In this document: positions 1 through 8,684 of the stretch, in pieces
Layout: every line of letters starts with the position of its first letter
Position numbering within the stretch: position 1 is the stretch's first letter
Assembly (NCBI RefSeq): GCF_012290005.1
Contig: NZ_JAAXMS010000011.1
Span: 1-64,000 of the forward strand
Direction of reading: 5' to 3'
Source of the DNA: Crateriforma spongiae
GTDB taxonomy: Bacteria; Planctomycetota; Planctomycetia; Pirellulales; Pirellulaceae
Length of the DNA stretch: 64,000 nucleotides
Notes under the pieces: model-generated
What the model saw: only the letters and a program-made list of their open reading frames with translations
Told to the model about the DNA's origin: nothing
The model's database searches: none
Translations under genes and position numbers: made by a program

Positions 1-5
1 CCCAT

Positions 6-22
6 TCAGGCCTGACCCCTTT
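6..22. repeat. Short GGCCTGACCCCTTTT-type repeat, copy 1
   Basis: This copy reads TCAGGCCTGACCCCTTT. Closely similar copies lie at about 943-958 and 966-981, so the motif occurs three times in the first kilobase and always outside the genes. Its function is unknown. The remainder of 1-153 holds no gene that I can support. Confidence 0.5.
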
Positions 23-153
23 TCGGATCTCAACATTACGGAGAACTCTAGCCGGCCCACAGAGTTCCCAGATGGACCTTTTGGCTCTCCCACGAAATAA
101 GTGGGTAAATCTTGGTAAGGCGTGAGCCCTTGCTTGGGTTTAGCTGAAGCGGC

Positions 154-654
154 TCAGTTACGTGACTTGAGTCGACCGTCCGCCTCAAGATCCTCGACAA
201 CTCTCCAGAGCGCATCGGAATACTGTTCGGAAGTGCCCGTCCAATTCCACTTGAAGAGATCCGTCGTCTCTTGATCAGTAATCTCGTCAAAAAAGACGAG
301 TGCTTCGTCCTGCTTGATTGCCAAAACAAATGTGTCGCGTCGGGGCCAGGCCTTTCTCCCGCAGAAATAGGGAACATTCCCCTTCCATTCAAGACTCTCG
401 TTTGGGCCACTTAGCCTATGTCTGGGATTGACTACAATGTAGGCGAAACTCGCATCCGTTACCGGGCCTGACGTACGCCATCCGATCATTCCAAAGCCAA
501 TCGGAGATTCGCGATCTGTAGAGTATAGAACGTCATATTTGATGCTATAAGAACTTGTACTGAAAGGCTCGCGTTGCTTAATATAGAACGCGACCGCACT
601 AATCAACACTAGAAGAAGCAGGTATCTGATAGACCACCTAATTCGAAAACGCAT
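154..654 (-). CDS. Hypothetical membrane-anchored protein
   Basis: I do not recognise this protein. It has 166 residues when read from the ATG at 654; a GTG seven codons upstream, at 675, is also possible. Residues about 8-25 form one hydrophobic segment after a basic start (MRFRIRW), so an N-terminal anchor or uncleaved signal is likely, with the rest outside the cytoplasmic membrane. The remainder is a mixed polar domain rich in aromatic residues, with no motif I can name. Codon use is more AT-rich than in the genes to the right. The gene stands alone on the minus strand next to short repeats, which may mean a recently acquired or poorly conserved gene. Confidence 0.5.
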   Translation of the reverse strand: MRFRIRWSIRYLLLLVLISAVAFYIKQREPFSTSSYSIKYDVLYSTDRESPIGFGMIGWRTSGPVTDASFAYIVVNPRHRLSGPNESLEWKGNVPYFCGRKAWPRRDTFVLAIKQDEALVFFDEITDQETTDLFKWNWTGTSEQYSDALWRVVEDLEADGRLKSRN

Positions 655-897
655 CGAAAGCGCCTCGCCGTTCACGACCTACTGTAGCGATCAAACGAGC
701 AGCTTAGCATACAGTTCCTTGAGATGCGAAGCGCATTCGCCTCCCCCCCAAGGTGTTTACTCTTGCCTGCTGACACATCAGATAGGTCGCGCGCATCACA
801 AAGCACTTTGCTAATTCGACTTGTTAAAATTGGGAACTAGTAAATAGAAGATTAAGGGGACGGAGGGAGTTTTCGACTCGGACACGAAGAAACGCCT

Positions 898-915
898 GCC
901 CCCGGTTTCGGGGCC
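898..915 (-). terminator. Possible terminator hairpin after the dockerin gene
   Basis: The sequence CCCCG-GTTT-CGGGG with extra flanking pairs can form a short GC-rich hairpin. It lies about 70 bases past the stop codon of the minus-strand gene ending at 982. There is no clean T-run after it, so the call is weak. Apart from this hairpin and the short repeats at 943-981, I see nothing in 655-981. Confidence 0.25.
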
Positions 916-942
916 GTTCAGGGGCGTCCCGGACCAGAAAAG

Positions 943-981
943 AGGCCTGACCCCTTTTGAGGGGCGGGCCTGACCCCCTTT
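943..981. repeat. Short GGCCTGACCCCTTTT-type repeat, copies 2 and 3
   Basis: Two tandem copies (about 943-958 and 966-981) of the motif also seen at 6-22. The second ends directly against the stop codon (982-984) of the dockerin gene. Read on the minus strand the motif is AAAAGGGGTCAGGCC. Confidence 0.5.
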
Positions 982-2241
982 TTAGAAGGAGGGGACGGGG
1001 AGGGTTTCTTCGATGTTGCGGATGCGAGGTTTGCGGACTTCCATGGTGTCTTCGTCGGCGAGCAGAGTGTCATAGTCGTCGCCGCCGTTGATTTCGCCCA
1101 CATCACCGACACGGATAAAGTTCAATCCGATTTCGTCGTTTCCGTCTTGCAGGAACAGCAGCGCGTCGTCGCCGACTTCGATCTCTTCGGCAAACAAACC
1201 GTCGTCCCCGTCCTGTCCGTGAACGATGTAGTCGTCATGGACCCGCAGTTGATAGTGAAGCAGGAAATCGTCTCCTGAACCTGCCAGCACTTTGCCGTCG
1301 TCACCCAGTTCGGCACGCCAGAATTCGATCGAATCGTTGCCGCTGCCAAGGTCGGCAAAGAAGTCGTTTCGGACTCGCGTGTGATAGACGTAGACTTCGT
1401 CGTCACCGCCCTTGGTGCGGATGTTGACGACGTCGCCGAATTCGCTGCCTGTTTCATCCGTTTCATCGATCGCGTCGATGTCGACCACGTCGTTGCCTTC
1501 GCTGCCGCGATAGATAAAGTCGTCGTGGACGCGGGTCCCATAGACCAAGAAGATGGTGTCTTCCGCTTTGGCATCGACGATCAAATCGTCTGGCACGTCG
1601 ACCCCGCTGAGTTCGACGATCGTCCCGGCGCCGTACATCTTGATGAACAGGTCGTCGCCCAGCGGGACGCGATAGGGAAATTGTTCTTCGGCAATTTGTT
1701 CGCCTTCGGCCAGCGAATCAAATTCCGGGATCGGTTCGAAGTCACGGAAACGATCGATTTCCAAGATTCCCGGTTCCGGCATCGTGACGACGAAGTCGCC
1801 GTCGTCACCGGTGAAATTCAGATGCACGTCTTTGCCGTATCGTTTGACTTCGACATTGCCACTGTGCATCACTTCATCGGGCGTACCGTTTTCTACGTCC
1901 ACGCCCAGCGGTGGGGAGGGATCCGATTGGGCGCGTGCGATCCCGTTGATCACCATCAGGGCATCGCCGGCGGTCACCGATTCGTCACCGTTGACGTCCA
2001 AGTAGTACAGCGATGCCTGTTCGCCCTCGGCGTGGGCACTGCGCTGCAGATGATTGATGACCAGCAGTGCGTCGCCCGCACTGACCTGGTCGTCACCGTT
2101 GACGTCCAGCGGATTGACTTCATTGGTCAAGTCACCTGCCATCAAAAGTCGGCCCTGAAGACATTCCAAACGCAGCCGGCGGCGACGACGTTTGGCGGCC
2201 GCGGAACGAATACGTTTAGTCACAGACTCATTCATGAACAT
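982..2241 (-). CDS. Secreted dockerin-repeat protein with LEPR-XLL-like N-terminus
   Basis: A protein of about 419 residues. The N-terminus is strongly basic (a run of Arg near residues 18-24), followed by LECLQGRLLMAG at about 25-36. This matches the planctomycete LEPR-XLL motif in position and shape but has LEC instead of LEP. Two EF-hand-like dockerin type I repeats follow at about 43-67 and 80-103 (LDVNGDDQVSAGDALLVIN and LDVNGDESVTAGDALMVIN), likely to bind calcium. The rest is an acidic beta-rich region with repeated Gly-Asp-Asp stretches. This fits a large-surface or matrix protein outside the cell; its binding partner is unknown. An ATG two codons in (MNESV) is an alternative start. 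The gene is divergent from the zinc-ribbon gene at 2666. Confidence 0.75.
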   Translation of the reverse strand: MFMNESVTKRIRSAAAKRRRRRLRLECLQGRLLMAGDLTNEVNPLDVNGDDQVSAGDALLVINHLQRSAHAEGEQASLYYLDVNGDESVTAGDALMVINGIARAQSDPSPPLGVDVENGTPDEVMHSGNVEVKRYGKDVHLNFTGDDGDFVVTMPEPGILEIDRFRDFEPIPEFDSLAEGEQIAEEQFPYRVPLGDDLFIKMYGAGTIVELSGVDVPDDLIVDAKAEDTIFLVYGTRVHDDFIYRGSEGNDVVDIDAIDETDETGSEFGDVVNIRTKGGDDEVYVYHTRVRNDFFADLGSGNDSIEFWRAELGDDGKVLAGSGDDFLLHYQLRVHDDYIVHGQDGDDGLFAEEIEVGDDALLFLQDGNDEIGLNFIRVGDVGEINGGDDYDTLLADEDTMEVRKPRIRNIEETLPVPSF

Positions 2242-2397
2242 CCTGGTGTTCTCCCGTGCTTCGAGTCGAATCGACGGAACCCCTGTCCCGCCTGGCGCGC
2301 ACGGTACCGCAGGCTGAGAAAAATGTCAATTTTCGGGGTGGCTAAAAACCCCGTGTGGGTGGTGCTGGGCGTCCGATGTTGCTAAGGTCTCGCAGCG

Positions 2398-2436
2398 ACC
2401 GGCCTGTGGGGCAGAGGCCGGTGAACGCTTTTTCTT
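2398..2436 (+). terminator. Terminator-like hairpin in the divergent region
   Basis: A perfect 8-bp inverted repeat, ACCGGCCT / AGGCCGGT with a 9-base loop, lies at 2398-2422. A T-rich tract (CTTTTTCTT) follows from about 2428 on the plus strand. No plus-strand gene lies upstream. It could end a short RNA starting near 2250-2390, or act as a leader attenuator for the gene at 2666. Nothing else is evident in the 2242-2665 interval. Confidence 0.35.
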
Positions 2437-2665
2437 CCCCATGGCTTCATTTTCTGGCCGCCGGTTTGGTCTCGGCGGTCCACTCTGGCCCAGGCAAACC
2501 CGTTTCAACGCCCCCTTGGCCGGCGGATTCGGCCCGATAAGTGTAGGAGGGACCACGCGACCGCCTTACAATGGCGACTTCGCGACGATCCGATTGCCAC
2601 CGCGTTTTTTGGCAGGGTTGGATTTTCTTCTTTGCCTCTTCGTCCCCGATAACTCATCCTCGGCC

Positions 2666-4186
2666 ATGTCGACCCAGCAACGACTTTCCTGTCCCTCGTG
2701 CGGCAAGTCGGTGCGGATTAGCAGCGACCATGCGGGAAAGAAGGTTCGTTGCCCGCATTGTCAGATGACGTTTTTGGTCCCCGGCGCCGCGCCACAAGCC
2801 AACGACGACGACGATTGGCTGAATCTGGATGACGTGATGCCGAAGGCCGATGCGCCGCCGGCGGGCAAAGCCAAAAAGCCCCTGAATCCTGCCACGGCAT
2901 CGAAGAAGCCCGCAACGCCGAAAGCGAAACCAAAGCCGACGCCGGCCGACGCGTCTGACGATGACGACCCGTTGTTCGGAGAATTACCCGACGGAGACGA
3001 TTTGTTCGGGGACGGATCGGGCGGTGATGGCGATGACCTGTTCGGGGATATCCCGGATCTGCCTGATTTGCCGCCGCCCAGTTCGACTGGCGGATCAAAA
3101 TCGGCGCCCGGAAAGTCACCGACCGCGGTGCCAGTGCAGTACGAAACCCAGTATCGCGTCCGCTGTAAGGTGTGTGATTCGCCGACCGATGTGACTGCGG
3201 ACCAGGCCGGTCAGACGATTCAGTGTTACGACTGTCATTCGCCGATCGTCGTTCCACCGCCGCCCAAGGTCGTTCAAAAGCCGAAGGTGGACTTGGACCA
3301 GGTCGAATCGTTTTCCTTCAGCAACACGGCGGAGTCTTCACGACCAGCGGATCCGTTCATGAAGTCGGCGAAGGAGTTGTTGGATTCGGCCGAGCGAGAA
3401 GAGATCGAAGAGGAACCGGAGAACTACGACACGCCCGACATCATGGCCTGGTTCGCCGACGTTTTCGGCGTCTTCAAGGACCCGTCGGTGGTGATGTACG
3501 CGGTTCTGATGAGCGTTTTGGGTGGCGGTGCGTCCGCGTTGGTGGCGGCATTTTGGATGGTTCCGATTTTGCCGATGGGGTTGTTCGTCGGCGTGATCAT
3601 CTTTGCCGCGATGACCCTGGCTTGTGGGTTCGCGATCATGGAGGCGGTGGCCAATGAGGCGGATGAGATCATGGGATGGCCGGAGGTGCTGGACCCGATG
3701 ACGTGGTTCGGTCCGTTGGTGACGTGTGGGGCGGCGATCGGGCTTGTCAGTGCCCCGGCGGCGTTTTTGGGGCTGGCCGTTTTCGGCAGCAACGCGTTGG
3801 TGACGTTGTTTCTGGTGATGGCGTCGATCTATGCGTTGTTTCCGTTCGTACTGCTGTCGATGCTGGACATGCAAAGTGTCTTCGCGCCGTTTTCGCCGGA
3901 GGTTGCTCGTAGTGCGACGCGTTGCCGGGAAGCCTGGGGCGGCTTCTATTTTTCGGCCGGGCTGCTTTTCGTCGTGCTATACCTGTCGTATCTGATGTTC
4001 ACCGTCAACGGATCGCCCTACGGCGTGTTTGCTGCGGTGTCGGCGACGGTGGTTGTCACGTTCCTGTACTTTGCAATGCTGGGTCGGCTGGCTTACAGCA
4101 TCGGCCAAACGGTTAACGAAATCTCTTCCCCGGACGACCATGAGCCTTCCGAAACGATCCCCGAACCCGACGGCGAAGCCGGATGA
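2666..4186 (+). CDS. Double zinc-ribbon polytopic membrane protein
   Basis: About 506 residues from the ATG at 2666. The frame is open from 2441, but the sequence before MSTQQRL looks non-coding. Residues about 8-31 form an MJ0042/zinc-ribbon motif (CPSCGK..., then CPHC). A second, related ribbon (CKVC...CYDC) follows a low-complexity Pro/Lys/Asp linker. The C-terminal half has several hydrophobic segments (for example around ASALVAAFWMVPILPMGLF), suggesting five or six membrane spans. Zinc-ribbon plus membrane proteins of this type are common in planctomycetes, with no assigned role. Its end overlaps the start of the next gene by 47 bases, which suggests translational coupling and a shared process. 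Confidence 0.7.
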   Translation: MSTQQRLSCPSCGKSVRISSDHAGKKVRCPHCQMTFLVPGAAPQANDDDDWLNLDDVMPKADAPPAGKAKKPLNPATASKKPATPKAKPKPTPADASDDDDPLFGELPDGDDLFGDGSGGDGDDLFGDIPDLPDLPPPSSTGGSKSAPGKSPTAVPVQYETQYRVRCKVCDSPTDVTADQAGQTIQCYDCHSPIVVPPPPKVVQKPKVDLDQVESFSFSNTAESSRPADPFMKSAKELLDSAEREEIEEEPENYDTPDIMAWFADVFGVFKDPSVVMYAVLMSVLGGGASALVAAFWMVPILPMGLFVGVIIFAAMTLACGFAIMEAVANEADEIMGWPEVLDPMTWFGPLVTCGAAIGLVSAPAAFLGLAVFGSNALVTLFLVMASIYALFPFVLLSMLDMQSVFAPFSPEVARSATRCREAWGGFYFSAGLLFVVLYLSYLMFTVNGSPYGVFAAVSATVVVTFLYFAMLGRLAYSIGQTVNEISSPDDHEPSETIPEPDGEAG

Positions 4187-5261
4187 CAGCGATCGGCCGT
4201 CGCATTGGGCGGTCGATGATTCGACGGCTTCGATTCCCGCCGGCCGGATCGCGGGGACACGAATCGGAATTTCGTACGGCGTCTTCTTCGCCGCGGCGGC
4301 CGTTTTCGGGGCTGTCAGTGTGCTGGCCGGTCGACCGGGAAATTCCGATCTGGTCGCCGCATCGATCACCGGCGTGGCGGTCTGGTGCAGCGGTCTGATT
4401 GTCCAGGCGGCCGTGTCGATCGGGTTCTGTGCGTTTGCCGGTTTGCGTCTGCGTTCGTTGGTACTGGGAATCATCGGCGTGGAATTGCCGGTCCACCGAT
4501 GGCATCCCCAGCGGACGGCATTGTTGGTGGTGATCGTTTTGCAGGTCTTGGCGGCGATGGGATTCGTGTTGTGGTTGGTCGGGGCGGCACATCCGCAATC
4601 CAGTGTTGACGGTGCCGGTCAAACCGGTGGCTGGGTGTCGTGGATGGCGTTGGGATTCAGTCGTGCCGACGATGCGTGGAAAGCCTCCGGTGCATTGATT
4701 TGGTTTCAGATGCTGTGCCAGCTGATCCCGATGCCTCGAACGCTCGGGCGGATCGGTTTGCTGTCGCTGATCGGAACGTTGAACCAGTCGATCCAGATCG
4801 AGCCCAAGCTGGTCGTGATGCGAAAGCTGATCCGCATTTTTGCGCTGCTGCTGTTCGTCGCGGCACTGGCGATGGCGACCGGATCACCGGGCGGACGATT
4901 GCCGACGTGGTCGGTGGTGGCATTGGTGGGCGCGTTCTTGTGGGGAACATCCGGTGGGAAAGACCTGACGGCTTGGCTGGACAGTTTTGCCGTGTCAACG
5001 TTGTCTCGCGAAGAAAGCGAAACCTGTGCAACGTTGTTGGACGAAGTGCGGCGACGAATCACCGACCGCAAGAACGAGCGTCGTTTGCGAGACGCACACC
5101 AGCGCGAAGTCGGCGAAGCGATGGATGTGGCGCGGTTGGACGACATCTTGGATCGACTGCATCGCGACGGGTTCGACAGTCTGAGCGATGACGAACAACA
5201 AGTGCTTCGTCGGGTCAGCCAGACGCTCCGCGATCGCCCAAAATTTGACGAATCTTCGTAA
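4140..5261 (+). CDS. Polytopic membrane protein with DUF6576-like tail
   Basis: About 373 residues from the ATG at 4140, which lies inside the end of the upstream gene. An Ala/Val-rich N-terminal half contains about six membrane segments and resembles degenerate M50 (site-2 protease) membrane proteins in size and layout, but I see no HExxH zinc motif. The cytoplasmic tail ends with LDDILDRLHRDGFDSLSDDE, which closely resembles the DUF6576 motif found at the C-terminus of many rhomboid-family proteins. I infer a membrane protein that may be an inactive protease relative; the substrate is unknown. Its 3' end overlaps the convergent rarA gene by 47 bases, so neither gene has room for its own terminator there. 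Confidence 0.6.
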   Translation: MSLPKRSPNPTAKPDDSDRPSHWAVDDSTASIPAGRIAGTRIGISYGVFFAAAAVFGAVSVLAGRPGNSDLVAASITGVAVWCSGLIVQAAVSIGFCAFAGLRLRSLVLGIIGVELPVHRWHPQRTALLVVIVLQVLAAMGFVLWLVGAAHPQSSVDGAGQTGGWVSWMALGFSRADDAWKASGALIWFQMLCQLIPMPRTLGRIGLLSLIGTLNQSIQIEPKLVVMRKLIRIFALLLFVAALAMATGSPGGRLPTWSVVALVGAFLWGTSGGKDLTAWLDSFAVSTLSREESETCATLLDEVRRRITDRKNERRLRDAHQREVGEAMDVARLDDILDRLHRDGFDSLSDDEQQVLRRVSQTLRDRPKFDESS

Positions 5262-6555
5262 GACGCTCGGCCAGCGTGGCTTCGAATCCGCGGTCGGTCG
5301 GCTCGTAATATCGCCGGTCTTCACCCAAATAATCTTGCGCGGCAATCCCGCCCTCGGCATCATGCGCATAGACGTAGCCTTCGCCATGCCCCAGCGTTTT
5401 CGCACCGCTGTAATGGGCGTCGCGTAGTGCCGCCGGAACCGCCAGAATCGGTCGATCGCGGACATCACGGCGGGCCGCACCGATGGCTCGCGTTGCGGCG
5501 TTGCTTTTCGGGGCCAATGCCAGATAGGCGACGGTTTGGCTGAGCGTCAGTTGGGCTTCCGGCAAACCGACGAACTCGCACGCTTGCATGGCGGCAACGG
5601 CGATGGTCAGTGCTTGGGGGTCCGCGTTGCCGACGTCTTCGCTGGCCAGGATCACCAAACGCCGACACAGGAACCGAATGTCCTCGCCGCCTTCCAGCAT
5701 TCGCGCCAGCCAGTACATCGCAGCATCGACATCGCTGCCACGGATTGATTTGATCAACGCGCTGGCCAGGTCGTAATGGTCATCACCGGTCGAGTCGTAA
5801 CCCGCCAAACGGTTGCCCATCGATTCGGCCGCGGCGGCGCGATCGACTTTGCCGTCACCCGCACTGCCCACGGCGATTTCCAGTGCGGTCAGCGCCCGAC
5901 GCGCGTCGCCTTCACAGGCTTCGGCCAGGAAAGCGATCGCGTCATCGTCGACACGGACGTCGTGATCGGCCAAGCCTTTGACGGGATCCTGCAGGGCGCG
6001 TCGCAGCAGGGTTTCGACGTCGTCCGGGGTCAACGAGGTCAATTGAAACAACTGACTGCGGCTGATCAACGCACCGTTGACGGCAAAGTGTGGATTGGCG
6101 GTGGTCGCGCCGATCAGCGACACAATGCCGGCTTCCACGTCGGGCAAAAGGGCGTCTTGTTGTGACTTGGAAAAGCGATGGATTTCGTCGATGAACAGTG
6201 CCAAGGGCGGATCGCCCGCGGCAATTCGGTCGCCGGCTTCGGCCAACACTTCGCGGACATCTTTGACGCCGCTGGACACCGCGCTTAACTGACGCAGTTC
6301 CGTTCCCGTTTCTTTCGCCAACAAATACGCCAAGGTGGTTTTGCCGGTGCCGGGTGGCCCGAACAAGATGATGGACCCCAGCCGTTTCGAATCGATCATA
6401 CGACGTAACAATTTGCCGTCGCCCAGGATCTGGGATTGACCGATATACTGATCCAGACTGTCCGGTCGCATGCGGGCCGCCAGCGGCGCCACGGCGTTCA
6501 TGTTGTCTTGTTCGACGTCATCGAACAACGAAGGCGATTGCTTTTTGGCGGCCAA
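5215..6555 (-). CDS. rarA: Replication-associated recombination protein A (RarA/MgsA), AAA+ ATPase
   Basis: 446 residues, the usual family length. Walker A is GPPGTGKT at 66-73, Walker B is LFIDEIHRF near 120, and a sensor stretch GATTANP follows. The N-terminal pattern SLFDD...PLAARMRP is the family signature and supports the TTG start at 6555 (an ATG 18 codons further in would cut into it). The C-terminal half matches the tetramerisation and MgsA regions. RarA acts in the cytoplasm at stalled replication forks, interacting with clamp loader and SSB in known systems. It stands alone on the minus strand, overlapping the convergent membrane-protein gene by 47 bases. Confidence 0.93.
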   Translation of the reverse strand: MAAKKQSPSLFDDVEQDNMNAVAPLAARMRPDSLDQYIGQSQILGDGKLLRRMIDSKRLGSIILFGPPGTGKTTLAYLLAKETGTELRQLSAVSSGVKDVREVLAEAGDRIAAGDPPLALFIDEIHRFSKSQQDALLPDVEAGIVSLIGATTANPHFAVNGALISRSQLFQLTSLTPDDVETLLRRALQDPVKGLADHDVRVDDDAIAFLAEACEGDARRALTALEIAVGSAGDGKVDRAAAAESMGNRLAGYDSTGDDHYDLASALIKSIRGSDVDAAMYWLARMLEGGEDIRFLCRRLVILASEDVGNADPQALTIAVAAMQACEFVGLPEAQLTLSQTVAYLALAPKSNAATRAIGAARRDVRDRPILAVPAALRDAHYSGAKTLGHGEGYVYAHDAEGGIAAQDYLGEDRRYYEPTDRGFEATLAERLTKIRQILGDRGASG

Positions 6556-6644
6556 GGTTTGCGAACCCGTACGGTTGGAACGGTCAGAAGCGGTGTTTCT
6601 GACATAGGATGAATTGATCGCTTTCCATCGTCACGGCAAACATC

Positions 6645-7013
6645 ATGTTGGACAACTGGATCAAGGGGCTGACCCAAAATTACGCCCGCTATGACGCGGA
6701 ATCCAAGGACCATGATTTGCGTCCAGTTGCGATGGCGTTGTCCGTCGATGCGATGCGACAACGACTGGAAAGCTGGACGCAATTGCAAAGTCACTGGTCG
6801 GTGATCGGACACGAGGGCCGCGACGGTCGTTGTCGTTTGCACCTGACGCGGAAGACCCAACTGTTCGGATTTGTCGATGACATCAACGTGGAAATCGTTC
6901 CCGATGCCAACGGTTGCCTGGTTCACGCGGAAAGCCAGTCACGTGTCGGCAAAGGCGATTTTGGCCAAAACAAACGCAATCTGAAAGAACTGCGTCACGG
7001 AATCATGGGCTAA
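6645..7013 (+). CDS. DUF1499 family protein
   Basis: 122 residues. The end of the protein (SQSRVGKGDFGQNKRNLKEL) matches the DUF1499 closing pattern of a Ser/Arg-rich stretch followed by N-R-R-x-L. The family is small, often secreted or membrane-linked, and has no defined biochemical role. No clear signal peptide is visible, since the protein begins MLDNWIKGL. It is divergent from rarA with about 90 bases between the starts and convergent with floA, so it is probably a single-gene transcript. Confidence 0.65.
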   Translation: MLDNWIKGLTQNYARYDAESKDHDLRPVAMALSVDAMRQRLESWTQLQSHWSVIGHEGRDGRCRLHLTRKTQLFGFVDDINVEIVPDANGCLVHAESQSRVGKGDFGQNKRNLKELRHGIMG

Positions 7014-7075
7014 AGCGGCCGTCGGTTTTCGAAACCGACCAAGACGCGGTGTTGCGTATCGGAAAATAGGAACCG

Positions 7076-7117
7076 TTTGGGGACGCTGCTTTCGCGGATC
7101 GAAAGCCGACGAAGGCG
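7076..7117. repeat. Divergent copy of the U repeat module
   Basis: The stretch GACGCTGCTTTCGCGG-ATCGAAAG-CCGACGAAGG matches, with a few changes, the minus-strand form of the U hairpin module seen many times between 33 and 63 kb. It lies in the gap between two convergent genes and is the only copy recognised in the first 27 kb. Confidence 0.5.
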
Positions 7118-7123
7118 CCGGGA

Positions 7124-8143
7124 TCAGTTGTTATCGCCGATGACGCGTCCGGCGCGGAATGCTTCGGCCATCGCCTCGGGCACTTTCGCTTCGGCCAAGA
7201 CCAGACGCGAACGGTTCGACGCCACCCGAGCACTCATCTGCTGTTCTTCCGCGATCGCTTCGGCTCGACGTCGTTCTGCCCGAGCGCGTGCGACCCGCGT
7301 GTCGGCTTCGGCTTGATCGGATTGCAGACGGGCACCGATGTTTTCACCCACGTCGATGTCGGCGATGTCGATGGAGACGATTTCGAAAGCCGTTTGGGCG
7401 TCCAAGCCGCGTTCCAACACCACGCGGCTGACCATATCGGGGTTCTCCAGCACATCAAAGTGCGTATCGGACGATCCGATCGAACTGATGATCGCTTCGC
7501 CGACGCGGGCAATCACCGTGTCCTCGGTCGCCCCGCCGATCAATTGTTCCAAGTTGGTTCGCACCGTCACGCGTGCGCGGACTTTCAATTCGATCCCGTT
7601 TTGAGTGATCGCGCTCAGCGTTGCTTTACCGCTGCGTTTCGGATCGGGACATTCGATGACTTTGGGGTACACGCTGGTTTGGACGGCGTCCAGGACATCG
7701 CGTCCCGCCAAGTCGATCGCGCTGGCTTGATCAAAATCCAACGGGATTTCCGCACGGTGGGCGGCGATGATCGCATGGATCACGTTCATCACGTTGCCGC
7801 CGGCCAAGTAGTGGGCTTCCAATCGACGCGTGCTGATCCCGTCACGTCGATCGGTGTTCAATCCGGCTTGGGCCGCCATGACCTTCGCCTGCACGATCAC
7901 GTTCGGGTTGACCTTAGTGAAGTGCATGCGGATCAGCGAAACCAGGCTGACGTCGGCGACCGACATGTAGGCCTGGAACCACAGCTTGCCGTAACGGATG
8001 AAAAAGAATCCCAGAACGGCCAGCAAGAACACACCGACGAAGATGGCCGCCAAGACAATGACGCCAAAAACGCCGCGTCCGCTCTGAGCAATCAATTGCG
8101 CGCTTTGCAAGCAGTCGATCAACGAAGTCGTCAGCATGGTCAT
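7124..8143 (-). CDS. floA: Flotillin-like protein FloA
   Basis: 339 residues, typical for the family. A single membrane hairpin at about 24-48 (VFGVIVLAAIFVGVFLLAVL) is followed by the SPFH-type region (LIRMHFTKVNPNVIVQAKV) and the long C-terminal coiled coil rich in Ala, Glu and Arg (RVARARAERRRAEAIAEEQQ). FloA organises membrane microdomains at the cytoplasmic face and affects membrane protein quality control and secretion. Its frequent partner NfeD is not next to it here. The gene starts from an ATG and is divergent from the small gene at 8685. Confidence 0.92.
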   Translation of the reverse strand: MTMLTTSLIDCLQSAQLIAQSGRGVFGVIVLAAIFVGVFLLAVLGFFFIRYGKLWFQAYMSVADVSLVSLIRMHFTKVNPNVIVQAKVMAAQAGLNTDRRDGISTRRLEAHYLAGGNVMNVIHAIIAAHRAEIPLDFDQASAIDLAGRDVLDAVQTSVYPKVIECPDPKRSGKATLSAITQNGIELKVRARVTVRTNLEQLIGGATEDTVIARVGEAIISSIGSSDTHFDVLENPDMVSRVVLERGLDAQTAFEIVSIDIADIDVGENIGARLQSDQAEADTRVARARAERRRAEAIAEEQQMSARVASNRSRLVLAEAKVPEAMAEAFRAGRVIGDNN

Positions 8144-8684
8144 CAGGTTCTCAAAACAAAATGGTTGGCGTGCGCGGGATCATGGCATCGACCCTCGGTG
8201 AGATTTCGATGCATTGTTCGCGGCGAATCAATGGGAAGTGTACACCATCGGAGGTCGCCGCAATCGACACGGTGACGACCAGCGGCTTGCGGAATGACTT
8301 GTTCATTTTGAAAGTGGCCGGTTTCATCTCGGTCGTCCGGTCTGCGATTTGCTTACGCCCTGGACTACGTTGGAGCGACGTCCGCCGAGCCGAAGTCTGG
8401 CAATACCGCACCGTCCTGGTGCAGCCTTCGTAGCAAGTCGGTTACTGTGTGGTTCGTTGCATTCGTGTTCGCCTTGACAGTCGTCTGGCAAAATTCCGAC
8501 CAAGACAGGATCAAGAAACGACGAAGACGTTGACGGCGTGTGGAAAAACTGGCGAAGAAGGTGAGGATTCCATGCATTTTGTCGATTCAACGCGAATTAG
8601 CTTTGCACCCACACTGTCAAGGGGGTAAGCTTCAATAGACACACGCGGCGTGGATGACGCTGCGTGAATCGAAGGGTGAATCAT
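8144..8684. other. Intergenic region with no supported gene
   Basis: About 540 bases between divergent genes. Short open frames exist on both strands but have no recognisable product or good ribosome-binding site. Promoters for floA and for the gene at 8685 must lie here, but I cannot place them with confidence. Confidence 0.4.

Noticed and set aside
1381-2385. Plus-strand frame of about 334 residues opposite the dockerin gene
   Set aside because: It mirrors the Asp-rich repeats of the minus-strand gene, which has a clear LEPR-like start and dockerin motifs.
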